Assembly (NCBI GenBank): GCA_024330265.1
Contig: JANDLT010000019.1
Span: forward strand, 1-64,000
Direction of reading: 5' to 3'
DNA length: 64,000 nucleotides
Source: Pyrinomonadaceae bacterium MAG19_C2-C3
GTDB taxonomy: Bacteria > Acidobacteriota > Blastocatellia > Pyrinomonadales > Pyrinomonadaceae
Below are positions 55,772 to 64,000 of the stretch, piece by piece (positions within the stretch are counted from its first letter, which is position 1; the number at the start of each line of letters is the position of its first letter). Position numbers and translations under genes: made by a program. The notes below the pieces were generated by a model. The model saw only the letters and a list, made by a program, of their open reading frames with translations. It searched no databases and was not told the origin of the DNA.

Positions 55772-57337
55772 ATGAACTCAATGCGACAATCCACGCTCAT
55801 CAAACCGTTGATGAAAACTAATCTCATCGCCGTCATTTTAGTGTTGTTCGTGATAGGCGCACCCGCGATGTTGCGCGCTCAAACGCCGCGCTTTGCCAAT
55901 CCGATTGTCACCTCGCGCGATGCCCCCGACCCGTGGGTGATACGCAAAGACGGCTTTTACTATTTCACGGCGACGACGGGCGGAAGCATCTATGTTTGGA
56001 AATCTCCGACACTGACCGGAATTGATAACGGCTTGAAAGCGACGGTGTGGTCGCCACCGTCTTCGGGTGCGACGAGTCGTAATGTGTGGGCACCGGAACT
56101 GCATTTCTTAAACGGCAAGTGGTACATCTATTTCGCGGCGGATAATGGCGACAATCGCAATCACCGCATGTACGTTCTCGAAGCCGCGACCGATGACCCG
56201 CAAGGAGCGTACATTGAGCGCGGCAAAATCAGCGCGCCGACCGACCGTTGGGCGATTGACGGCACGGTGTTCCAAAAGCCGGATGGTTCGCTCTATTTTC
56301 TGTGGTCGGGTTGGGAAGGCTTCACCGACGGCATCGCGCAGAACATTTACATCGCGCCGATGTCGAACCCTTACACGATAAGCGGCGAACGGGTTTTGAT
56401 TTCCGCCCCGCATCCTTCACGCACAACTTGGGAATGGTGGATTAACGAAGCCCCGCAAGTCATCACACGCGAAGGGAAAACCTTTGTCGTCTATTCCGCG
56501 AACGGTAGTTTTACCCCAAATTATTGTTTGGGAATCTTAATGAACACCGACGGCGATTTGCTCAATCCGGCGTCGTGGGTGAAATCAACCGAACCCGTGT
56601 TTCAACGAATCGCGGGCGTGTATGGTCCCGGTCACAACTCATTCACCAAATCGCCGGACGGCACGGAAGATTGGTTCGTCTATCACGCGACCCCGAATGA
56701 AAACGACGGTTGGAACAATCGTCGCCCGCGCGCCCAAAGGCTGACATGGAACACCGCGACGGGTGTGCCTCTGTTCGGCTATCCGGTTGCGCCGTTCACG
56801 ACGCTGGAAGTTCCTTCGGGAGAAGCCGCGATGAATGAACCGCCGGACGGACGCGGCACGGGCTTGATGGGCGAGTATTTCGACACGGGAGATTTCACAG
56901 ACCTTAAACTGAAGCGCACCGACCCGACGATAAATTTTACATGGGGCGTCATCGGTGACACGGGCGCGCCGGTTGAGACGATGGATAAAGATTTCTTCTC
57001 GGTTCGATGGAGCGGATTTATCGAGCCGAAGTTTTCGGAAGATTACACGTTTCGCACCTTTGCCGACGACGGGATTCGCGTCTGGATTAACAACCAACTT
57101 GTGATTGACGATTTTCGCGTTCACGGTCCGACGTTGACGGAGAGTTCGCCCGTGCGCCTCAACGCCGGAACGCGCTATCCGGTTCGCATCGAATACTTCG
57201 AGTATGACATGGGGGCGACCGCGCGCTTCGAGTGGAAAAGTTCAAGCCAAGGCTTGGAAGTCGTACCGCGTTCGCAACTCTTTCCCGTGACTCCGAAACG
57301 CCGCTTAAAATTCGGAGCGCGCAATGTGCGTCAATAA
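55772..57337 (+). CDS. Exported GH43 + PA14 glycoside hydrolase
   Basis: 521 residues with a signal peptide (LIAVILVLFVIGAPAMLRAQ). The GH43 propeller (about 40-360) has catalytic Asp in DAPDPWVIR, Asp in WAIDGTVF and acid Glu in WINEAPQVI. The C-terminal PA14 domain (about 370-510: GLMGEYFDTGDFTDLKL, FADDGIRVWINNQLVIDD, YPVRIEYFEYDMGATARFEW) is a carbohydrate-binding module. Together with the other GH43 and GH172 it points to breakdown of an arabinose-rich glycan. AAGG lies a few bases ahead of the ATG. Confidence 0.91.
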   Translation: MNSMRQSTLIKPLMKTNLIAVILVLFVIGAPAMLRAQTPRFANPIVTSRDAPDPWVIRKDGFYYFTATTGGSIYVWKSPTLTGIDNGLKATVWSPPSSGATSRNVWAPELHFLNGKWYIYFAADNGDNRNHRMYVLEAATDDPQGAYIERGKISAPTDRWAIDGTVFQKPDGSLYFLWSGWEGFTDGIAQNIYIAPMSNPYTISGERVLISAPHPSRTTWEWWINEAPQVITREGKTFVVYSANGSFTPNYCLGILMNTDGDLLNPASWVKSTEPVFQRIAGVYGPGHNSFTKSPDGTEDWFVYHATPNENDGWNNRRPRAQRLTWNTATGVPLFGYPVAPFTTLEVPSGEAAMNEPPDGRGTGLMGEYFDTGDFTDLKLKRTDPTINFTWGVIGDTGAPVETMDKDFFSVRWSGFIEPKFSEDYTFRTFADDGIRVWINNQLVIDDFRVHGPTLTESSPVRLNAGTRYPVRIEYFEYDMGATARFEWKSSSQGLEVVPRSQLFPVTPKRRLKFGARNVRQ

Positions 57338-57366
57338 TTGAAAGAAGCTATCTCAAGAATGGTTTT

Positions 57367-57456
57367 CCTCTCTGCGTAGCTCTGCGTCATCACTCTGCGG
57401 TACTTTGCGTTAAGAAAATCTTTTGACGCAGAGAACCGCAGAGTTACGCAGAGTTT
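57367..57456. repeat. Type H inverted repeat (CTCTGCG/CGCAGAG)
   Basis: CCTCTCTGCGTAGCTCTGCG and ACTCTGCGGTACTTTGCGTT are answered by GACGCAGAGAACCGCAGAG and TTACGCAGAGTTTT. It fills most of the gap between the GH43-PA14 gene and the candidate selenoprotein gene. Confidence 0.85.
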
Positions 57457-57505
57457 TCAATCAATCAAAAGCTATTTTTGAGATAGGTTGTAATTGAAAG
57501 TTGGA

Positions 57506-60500
57506 ATGTTGAATTTCATAAAACTATTTATCGTCGCCTGTCTAACATGCGTCATCGTGTGGTTGCCGATGACGACACGGCACGCCGCGCAAACCACCTC
57601 TTTATCAACTTCACCGCCCGGCGAAGTTGATGCGCGACGGCTTGAAACAATCGAAGATTTATCCGAATCGCTTGCCAATCAGCTTTTGGAATTGTCTGTG
57701 GCGACGCGCGACCGCGACGGCAAATTGATTGCCGATTTCTTCCCTGCCGAACTCGCGGCGACGCCGTTTCCTTCCGTTCCGAATAAAGTCAAACCGGAAC
57801 TCAAATGGATTGGCACGCGCTCTTGGAGCGTTGACGGCGAGACATCATTAACGGGGGCGACCGGCTTGCAAACTCCGCGCGCACGCAAGATGACGCGAGT
57901 TGATTTTTTGCACGGCTTGACGAAGTTTCTTGATTACTTCGCGGAGATTGAAGACGTGCGCTTCAAAGTCAAAGAAGCGCAGTTTGACGCAAGCGCGCAA
58001 TCGGTGCGCGGGGCGAGTGAACCGACCGCCGTCGCGGGTGCGGGTGGGCGTGCGCGCGTCGCGTTCTACGTCATAGGGCGCAACGCGGAAGGCAACCGCG
58101 AATGGGCGCGCGGCGCGGCAAACGTCGCGGTGCGGTACGTTGAAACCAAACGTGAGCCGCGCGTGATGGAAGCCAAAGCATCACTTGAACGCACGAACGA
58201 AGCGGCGGATGTCGGACAAGGACGCTGGCAATTTGAAGCGTGGAACTTGGTGAGTATCGATTCGATGGTTGCCGAAACGGACATCTTTTCCGAAGTCGCG
58301 GCACCGGCGGGCGTCGCGGCGGAACTTCCCGGTTACGGCGCGGCGGGCAACGGTGGTTTCGTGTGGCATGGTGCGGCGGCGGCGGATTTCAACCGCGACG
58401 GCTTCGTTGATTTAGTCGTGACCGCGCCCGATAGAAACTATCTTTACCTTAACGACGGGGCGGGCAAATTCCGCGACGCTTCGCGCGAAGCCGGAGTCGA
58501 AATGTTGGCGAGCGGTTCGGGCGTCGTCGCCCTCGACTATGACAACGACGGCGATACGGACATTTTTATGGCTTCGGTCGGACAGCAAATTTTGCTGGAA
58601 AACCGCATCGTTCCCGACAATCGTTTCGAGTTTAATGACGTGTCTTTAGAAGCGGGCGTCGCGCAGGATGCGATAGGCTTTTCTGCGGTCGCGGGCGATG
58701 TCAACGGCGACGGATTATTGGACATTTACGTCACGAGTTATAACCGTTACGGGCAGGTCACGCCCGATTCGTGGTTTCGCGCGACGAACGGCACGCCGAA
58801 TCTTTTGTTCATTCAACAAAGCGACCACACGTTTCGAGAGCAAGCGGCGAAGTGGGGCGTGAACGATAAGCGTTGGAGTTACGCGGCGGCGTTCGCGGAC
58901 GTGAACGAAGACGGCAAGCTCGATTTATACGTCGCCAACGACTTCGGTGAAAAGGCGATGTACATCAATCACGGCGACAAGTTTATTGATGAAGCCAAGA
59001 CGCGCGGCGTACTCGACCCCGGCAACGGCATGGGCGTCTCTTTCGGTGATTACAACAACGACGGACAACTTGATTTGCACGCCTCGAACATGTCTTCGAC
59101 CGCCGGAAATCGCATCCTCGCGCGTCTGTTTCCGAATCAAACTTCGTCGGACAACGTGCTTAAAAAACTCGCCGCCGGAAACAATCTTTTCGAGAATCAA
59201 GGCAAGGGAGTTTATAAAGATGTGACGGGGGAAGTCGGCGGCTTCGGCGGCGGTTGGGCATGGGGCGGCGGCTTTATAGATTTCGACAACGACGGTTGGG
59301 AAGATATTTTTACACCGAACGGCTTTATCTCCGGCAAGTCCATGAAGGACACTTGAAGCCACTTCTGGCGTCAAGTTGTGACGCGCGATAACGACGGCAA
59401 AGAAGAGAAGGGCGCGCTTCGCGTTGACCAAACTTCGTTGATGAACAGGGAAGGTTTTTCGTTTAGCGGCTATGAACGCGACCCGCTCTATCTGAATTTA
59501 CAGAGCGAAGGCGTGAAAAAGTTTCTCGATATTTCCGGCATCTCCGGTATTGATTCGATTTCAGACGGGCGCGCCGGAGTCTTCGCCGACTTCGACAACG
59601 ACGGCGACCTTGATGTTTTTATGACGACGATTCAAGGGCAGTCGCATCTCCTGTTTCGCAACAACGTCGGGCAGGAAAACAATTCTCTGCGCGTGATGCT
59701 CGAAGGCGATGCGAAGATTGGACGCGATGCGTTTAGCTCCGTCGTGCGCGTCGTGACTTCCGCCGGAACACTGACGAAAATCAAGGACGGCGGCAGCGGC
59801 TTCATCTCCGAACACGACCCGCGTTTGCTGTTCGGTCTGAAACGCGACGCGGCGGTTAAGGACATCGAAGTCACTTGGTCAAACGGTCAAGTCGAAACAT
59901 TCAATGGTGAAATTCGTGCCGGACAAACCGTGCTTTTGCGTAAAGGCACGAAGCGTATTGAGACGGTCGCGGTTAAACGCGCGAAGCTTCCAGACCCTTT
60001 GACGCGCGCCGAAACTTTCGCGCGTGGACTTAAAATCGCGGTTGGAAAACCTTTGCCCGACGTGAACATAAAGACGATTGACGGCAAACCCGCGATGCTT
60101 AAAAATCAAATCCGCGCGGGACGCCAAACGCTCTTTAATGTTTGGGCGACGTGGTGCGTTCCGTGCGCGCAAGAGATGCCGGAACTCGAACGCCTGCGTC
60201 CCGCACTCGCACGAGAAGGCATTGACCTCGTAGGCTTAAACGTGGATTCAGACCCAACGGCGGACGTGCGCGGCTTCCTGAAAGACAATCCGGTCAAGTA
60301 CACGATTCTTGTCGGCGGCGTGGGGTTGATTGAAAGCTTGTACGCGACCGACCAGCTTTCCGTGCCGCTCTCCGTCCTCGTTGATGAGCGCGGCATCGTC
60401 ACCGAAATCATACCGGGTTGGTCAAACGAAACGCGCGCCCGCTTCGACCGTCTCGCGGGAATCAAAGACGCCGCGCCGCGCAAAGCGAACCGCACGATGG

Positions 60501-60517
60501 GGAAACGCTCACGCTAA
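57506..60517 (+). CDS. Candidate selenoprotein: CRTAC1/ASPIC beta-propeller with C-terminal TlpA-like thioredoxin domain
   Basis: One reading frame of 1004 codons interrupted only by TGA at 59354-59356 (residue 617 from ATG 57506). Both sides are intact and in the same frame: the N-terminal part has a signal peptide and FG-GAP blades (DFNRDGFVDLVVTAPDR, DYDNDGDTDIFMASVG, DVNGDGLLDIYVTSYN, DVNEDGKLDLYVANDFG), reaching SGKSMKDT before the TGA. After it come SHFWRQVVTRDNDG, another blade (DFDNDGDLDVFMTTI), an ASPIC domain, and a TlpA/ResA-like thioredoxin domain with WATWCVPC. An 11-base spacer and a 6-bp hairpin follow the TGA, as in bacterial SECIS elements. Insertion of selenocysteine is the best explanation; a nonsense mutation or sequencing error is the alternative. 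Translation as two proteins is less likely because the second half lacks its own signal peptide. Confidence 0.7.
59354..59384 (+). promoter_or_regulatory. Predicted bacterial SECIS: UGA plus downstream hairpin
   Basis: TGA (59354-59356), spacer AGCCACTTCTG of 11 bases, then a 17-base stem-loop: GCGTCA (59368-59373), loop AGTTG (59374-59378), TGACGC (59379-59384), all six pairs Watson-Crick. The minimal E. coli fdhF element is a 17-base upper stem-loop 11 bases after its UGA with a GU in the loop; the same geometry is met here, although the bulged U of fdhF is not seen. It would recruit SelB with Sec-tRNA. Confidence 0.65.
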
Positions 60518-60580
60518 AAATTTAAGTTGAACCAACCTGATTTGAGGCACAAGAAGTTCCAATTATAAGGAAGTAGAATT

Positions 60581-60805
60581 ATGCAAGTAACGACTTTTCA
60601 AGGCACGATTGAAAACGGACAAGTTCGATTTGCGACCGATGTGCGGCTACCCGAAAAAACCAAAGTTTATGTGGTTGTGCCGGATTTCGAGCCGACCGCC
60701 AACGGCGAGAAATTCGATTTAGCCGAAATGGTTTCGCGGATGCCTGCGGATTATCAAACTAGTGAGGAAGATTTTGGAACGCCGGTTAGCAAGGAAGAAT
60801 GGTAA
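60581..60805 (+). CDS. MazE/AbrB-type antitoxin (orphan)
   Basis: 74 residues. The N-terminal half (FQGTIENGQVRFATDVRLPEKTKVYVVVP) forms the small swapped-hairpin DNA-binding fold of type II antitoxins, and the C-terminal end MPADYQTSEEDFGTP then SKEEW matches the toxin-wrapping tail of MazE proteins. AAGGAAG precedes the ATG at good spacing. The toxin gene that should follow is missing: only about nine codons after the stop look like the start of MazF before sequence of the VOC gene takes over. It may be a relic or a solo regulator. Confidence 0.75.
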   Translation: MQVTTFQGTIENGQVRFATDVRLPEKTKVYVVVPDFEPTANGEKFDLAEMVSRMPADYQTSEEDFGTPVSKEEW

Positions 60806-60832
60806 ATGGCTGCTTACGTTCCAGAGAAGGGT
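60806..60832 (+). pseudogene. Possible remnant of a mazF toxin start
   Basis: ATG one base after the antitoxin stop reads MAAYVPEKG, which is how many MazF toxins begin, then diverges and stops after 25 codons. Beyond about 60833 the DNA belongs to the 3' side of the minus-strand VOC gene. This suggests a toxin lost by deletion, but nine residues are thin evidence. Confidence 0.3.
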
Positions 60833-60844
60833 AATTATAAACGG

Positions 60845-61264
60845 TCAATATATTATCCACAATCCGGGCGTAGCCAACTCTAATAAATGATTGTCCGGGT
60901 CTCGAAAGTAAAGGCTTGTTGCGCCGCGCGTCCATTTATATTCGCTTTCAATTTCAATGTTATTATCACGCAACCAATTCTTCCATTGTTCTAAATCGCT
61001 CGTTGCAATTGAAAAAGCTAAATGCAAATCGCCGTCGCCGTCGTGTGGTGGAATCACTCCGCCGGAACTGACGATTGCCGCGTTAGACGCGCGTTTCAAA
61101 AACAGAAGTAAAACTTGCTTGTTTGAAACACTCAAAGCGCAAAGCCGCTCGTCGGAATGAAGTGTTTCAAATTCAAAAATCTTTTTGTAAAACGAAAGAG
61201 ACAACTTTAGATCATCAACGTAAAGCGCAGTTTCCAACACGCCATTCAACTTTGGCACACTCAT
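60845..61264 (-). CDS. VOC-family (glyoxalase-like) protein
   Basis: 139 residues from ATG 61264 (a GTG five codons earlier is possible). Vicinal-oxygen-chelate fold in two beta-alpha-beta-beta-beta halves: TALYVDDLKLSLSFYKKIF at the start and SLYFRDPDNHLLELATPGLW at the end, with candidate metal ligands His in GDLHLAFSIA and Glu in LLELATPG. Members act in antibiotic resistance, methylglyoxal or ring-cleavage chemistry; none of these can be picked here. Convergent with the antitoxin gene. Confidence 0.85.
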   Translation of the reverse strand: MSVPKLNGVLETALYVDDLKLSLSFYKKIFEFETLHSDERLCALSVSNKQVLLLFLKRASNAAIVSSGGVIPPHDGDGDLHLAFSIATSDLEQWKNWLRDNNIEIESEYKWTRGATSLYFRDPDNHLLELATPGLWIIY

Positions 61265-61379
61265 AATTTCTAATCTCACATAGATTGACGTTTCATTTCA
61301 ACCACGACGCGCCCAACCCGTGTTTGGTGTTTGTGATGCTAGGCAACTCTTCGCATCTAAATCGTTTTCCAAAAAGTTT

Positions 61380-64000
61380 ATGAAGTTATTCTCCCGTTCT
61401 ACTTTCGCCGTCGCATCGGCAATAATTCTGCTCGCCGTAACCTTCGCTTCGTACATCGTCCATAGTCAAAGCACGAACGCGCCGCAAACGCCCGTGACGC
61501 AGGCGATGCGCGAAGACGCTTATCGTCAAAATAATTTGGGCGTCGCGCTGCTCGAACAATACAACCACAGAGAAGCGGCGGAAGCGTTCCGGCGCGCGTT
61601 GAAAATTGACCCGACTTTGCAAGTTGCTAACATCAATCTCGCCATCGCGCTTTATAACGTGCCGGAAACCGACGAAGCTTTGCGTGCTGCCGATGCCGCG
61701 ATGAAGATTGCGCCCGAAGCCGCGCAGCCCGTCTATATCGCCGGACTCATCGCCAAAGCACAGAACCGCACGGACGATGCCGTCGCGCTTTTCACCCGTG
61801 TACTCGCCATTGACCCGCAGGACGTTGGGGCGAATGTCAATCTAGGTCAACTCTACGCGCAGCAACGCAAGTACGCCGAAGCCATCACGGTGTTTCGCAA
61901 AGCACTCGCCGCCGAGCCGTACAACACGACCGCCGTTTATAATCTCGCGCTCGCGTTGCAGCGCAACAATGAACGCGAAGAGGGCGGGCGACTGCTCGCG
62001 CGCTTTCAAGAATTGCGTCAAACGGGCGCGGGAACTTCCATCGGTCAGAACTATCTCGAACAGGGACGCTATGCCGAAGCCGTCGTCTCGACGGGTGCGG
62101 AAAGCGATTTGGTCATACGCGCGACGCCCGCCGTCACGTTCGCGGACGCTTCCGCGCAAGTCTTGCCTGCGGGCGTGACGGGCAATCGCCGCGAAGGGAT
62201 TCCAGCCGGAACGAACGTCAATTCAAATGACTCGCAAGGCACTTCGATTCTGCCGGACGGACGCTTGAGCGAAGCCGCGCAACGCCGCGTCGCCGCCATG
62301 CACGGCGGCGTCACGCTGTTTGATTATGACGGGGACGGCGACCTTGATTTGTTTGAAGTCGCGCCCGACTTTCAACGTCTCTACCGCAACGACGCTGGGA
62401 AGTACAGCGATGTCACGAAGGATTCCGGCTTGGTTGACTTGCCCACCGGAAGCATCGGCATCGGCGCGGTCGCGGGCGATTATGATAATGACGGACGTGC
62501 TGATTTATTCGTACTGCGTTACGGCACGGGCAAGCCCGGTGTGCTGTATCACAACGAAGGAGCGGGGAAGTTCACCGACCGCACAATGAGCGCGGAACTC
62601 GCCGCGTATCCGTTTCTGTCAACGTCGGCGGCGTTCGTTGACGTTGACCACGACGGCGACCTTGACATCTTCATCGCCGGTTTCGCGGACTTTTCAAAAC
62701 CTGTGAGCGGTGATTTGAAACGCGCGACGGTCAGGCTTGACGAACTCGCGGGCGCGCCGAATCTTTTGTTGAGAAACAACGGCGACGGCAAATTTACGGA
62801 CATCACGGAAGCCGCGAAAGTCGCGGGTAAAGATAACCGCGCCGTCGCCGTCATCCCGACCGATTACGACAATCGGCGCGATGTTGATTTGCTCATCGTT
62901 AATTACAATCGCCCGCCCGTACTTTTTCGCAATCTGCGTGACCGGACGTTTCGTGATGTGGCGGCGGAAGTCGGCTTGAACGTCGCGGGGCGCGTGACGT
63001 GCGCGGCGGCGGGCGATCTCAACAAAGACGGCTTCACCGATTTCTTTTTCGGGCGCGTCAGTGATGCGAGTCTTTTAGCGTTGAGCGACGGACAGGGGAA
63101 GTTTCGCGTGCGCCCGATTGTGGAAAATGCGAAAGATAGCAAGACGGCTTCCGGCTCTCCGTTAGTGGCGATTGACGCGGCGCAGATTATGGATTACGAC
63201 GCCGACGGTCTGCTCGATGTCATCGCCGTTTCGGATAAAGGTTTGCGCGCATGGCGCAATGTCGGTGACGGTTTCGTTGATGTGAGCGAACGCCTCTTGC
63301 CTGCCAACGCGCAACCGCCCGCCGATGGCGGATGGTGGGCGCGCAGTTTCGCATCCGGCGACATAGACGCGGACGGCGACACGGACATGATTTTGCGGCT
63401 CGCTTCCGGTCAACTTAAAGTGGCGCGCAATGACGGCGGCAATCGAAACAATTCCGTGCGCGTGCAACTCGCGGGGCGCGTCAGCAATCGCAGCGCAATC
63501 GCCGCGAAAGTCGAAGCCCGCGCCGGAAGCCTGTGGCAGAAACTCGAAACTTATTCCGCCAGTCCCGCGCCCGCGCCCGCCGATGTGGTGTTCGGTCTGG
63601 GCAATCGCCTCGCGCCCGACGCGGTGCGCGTGATTTGGACTTCCGGCGTTGTCCAAGCGGAAACCGATTTAGCCGCGAAACCCGATACCGAATCCAACAC
63701 CCAACCTAAAACAAATGTTGCGACGCGCACACTCTCGATTCAGGAACTCGACCGCAAGCCGTCGTCATGCCCGTTTCTTTATACTTGGAACGGCGAACGC
63801 TTCGAGTTTATCACCGACATGATGGGCGGCGGCGAGATGGGAGCGTTCGTCTCGCAGGGGCAGTACAATTTTCCAGACCCCGATGAGTATGTGCGTATAG
63901 CGTCCGATAAGCTTAGGGAACACGACGGCAAATACAAACTCCGCATCACGAACGAACTCGAAGAAGCCGTGTTTATGGACAACGTGAAACTGCTCACCGT
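61380..64000 (+). CDS. TPR + CRTAC1/ASPIC-type exported protein (partial, runs off the window)
   Basis: Open from ATG 61380 to the window edge (873 codons and no stop). Signal or anchor segment FAVASAIILLAVTFASYIV, then TPR repeats (about 45-210: DAYRQNNLGVALLEQYNHRE, ANVNLGQLYAQQRKYAEAIT, TAVYNLALALQRNNEREEG), then FG-GAP blades (DYDGDGDLDLFEVAPD, DYDNDGRADLFVLRYG, DVDHDGDLDIFIAGFA, DLNKDGFTDFFFG, DIDADGDTDMILR) and an ASPIC-like region near 680-760 (VFGLGNRLAPDAVRVIWTSG). A further domain begins near residue 790 (SCPFLYTWNGERFEFITDMMGGG). Third CRTAC1-type gene of the cluster; no in-frame TGA in the visible part. Confidence 0.9.
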   Translation, partial: MKLFSRSTFAVASAIILLAVTFASYIVHSQSTNAPQTPVTQAMREDAYRQNNLGVALLEQYNHREAAEAFRRALKIDPTLQVANINLAIALYNVPETDEALRAADAAMKIAPEAAQPVYIAGLIAKAQNRTDDAVALFTRVLAIDPQDVGANVNLGQLYAQQRKYAEAITVFRKALAAEPYNTTAVYNLALALQRNNEREEGGRLLARFQELRQTGAGTSIGQNYLEQGRYAEAVVSTGAESDLVIRATPAVTFADASAQVLPAGVTGNRREGIPAGTNVNSNDSQGTSILPDGRLSEAAQRRVAAMHGGVTLFDYDGDGDLDLFEVAPDFQRLYRNDAGKYSDVTKDSGLVDLPTGSIGIGAVAGDYDNDGRADLFVLRYGTGKPGVLYHNEGAGKFTDRTMSAELAAYPFLSTSAAFVDVDHDGDLDIFIAGFADFSKPVSGDLKRATVRLDELAGAPNLLLRNNGDGKFTDITEAAKVAGKDNRAVAVIPTDYDNRRDVDLLIVNYNRPPVLFRNLRDRTFRDVAAEVGLNVAGRVTCAAAGDLNKDGFTDFFFGRVSDASLLALSDGQGKFRVRPIVENAKDSKTASGSPLVAIDAAQIMDYDADGLLDVIAVSDKGLRAWRNVGDGFVDVSERLLPANAQPPADGGWWARSFASGDIDADGDTDMILRLASGQLKVARNDGGNRNNSVRVQLAGRVSNRSAIAAKVEARAGSLWQKLETYSASPAPAPADVVFGLGNRLAPDAVRVIWTSGVVQAETDLAAKPDTESNTQPKTNVATRTLSIQELDRKPSSCPFLYTWNGERFEFITDMMGGGEMGAFVSQGQYNFPDPDEYVRIASDKLREHDGKYKLRITNELEEAVFMDNVKLLT

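Noticed and set aside
57494-59356. Reading the 57.5-60.5 kb region as two separate genes or a plain pseudogene
   Set aside because: The frame is identical on both sides, there are no other lesions in about 3 kb, the second half has no signal peptide though its domains are of an exported type, and a SECIS-like hairpin follows the TGA. A point nonsense mutation or sequencing error remains possible.
59354-59356. TGA decoded as Trp through an alternative genetic code
   Set aside because: Many intact genes here end in TGA at sensible places, for example glycerate kinase, the DASS transporter and several glycosyltransferases.

Overview
The window looks like a chromosomal stretch of an Acidobacteriota bacterium, most likely Blastocatellia-like. 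That is an inference from the mid-to-high GC content, the three large CRTAC1/ASPIC-UnbV beta-propeller proteins, the REP-like palindromes between genes, and the mix of glycoside hydrolases; no rRNA or marker gene is present to prove it. The left edge (G16C15 at 39-69) looks like a contig end.

Layout. 0.2-12.5 kb: glycerate kinase, a DASS-type anion transporter, a HAMP sensor kinase, a DUF2490 outer-membrane protein, an exported FKBP isomerase, then a minus-strand operon made of a receiver/glutaredoxin-like/thioredoxin-reductase-like fusion, a cyclic-nucleotide-binding histidine kinase and a DinB protein, and divergently a KefB-type antiporter with a UBP zinc finger. 13-37.4 kb: a large exopolysaccharide locus, all on the plus strand, with a Wzc-type tyrosine autokinase, nine GT4 and three GT2 glycosyltransferases, four methyltransferases (one FkbM), an O-antigen ligase/polymerase, a Wzx flippase and GDP-mannose 4,6-dehydratase. 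No initiating sugar transferase or Wza is in view. 37.4-60.5 kb: MsrB, then a galactose/arabinose-type glycan utilisation region (GH2, galT, galK, LacI regulator, two GH43, GH172, a ribose/galactose-type sugar ABC transporter, a phytanoyl-CoA dioxygenase-like oxygenase) interleaved with CRTAC1 proteins. 60.5-64 kb: an orphan MazE-like antitoxin, a VOC protein and a TPR-CRTAC1 protein that runs off the window.

Two things stand out. First, the CRTAC1 gene at 57506-60517 is interrupted by one in-frame TGA at 59354, with the same frame intact for 386 more codons. Eleven bases after the TGA there is a perfect 6-bp hairpin with a 5-base loop containing GU (59368-59384). That matches the spacing and size of the minimal bacterial SECIS, so I call it a candidate selenoprotein (beta-propeller + ASPIC + TlpA-like thioredoxin). 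Second, almost every larger gap between genes holds a nested inverted-repeat element. Several follow one grammar, GCC-NNN-TTCA-N'N'N'-GGC, where the variable triplets differ between copies but stay complementary. Other classes are heptamer arrays (STRR-like) in inverted orientation. These elements often sit exactly at gene ends and supply the stop codon and last residues of the upstream protein.
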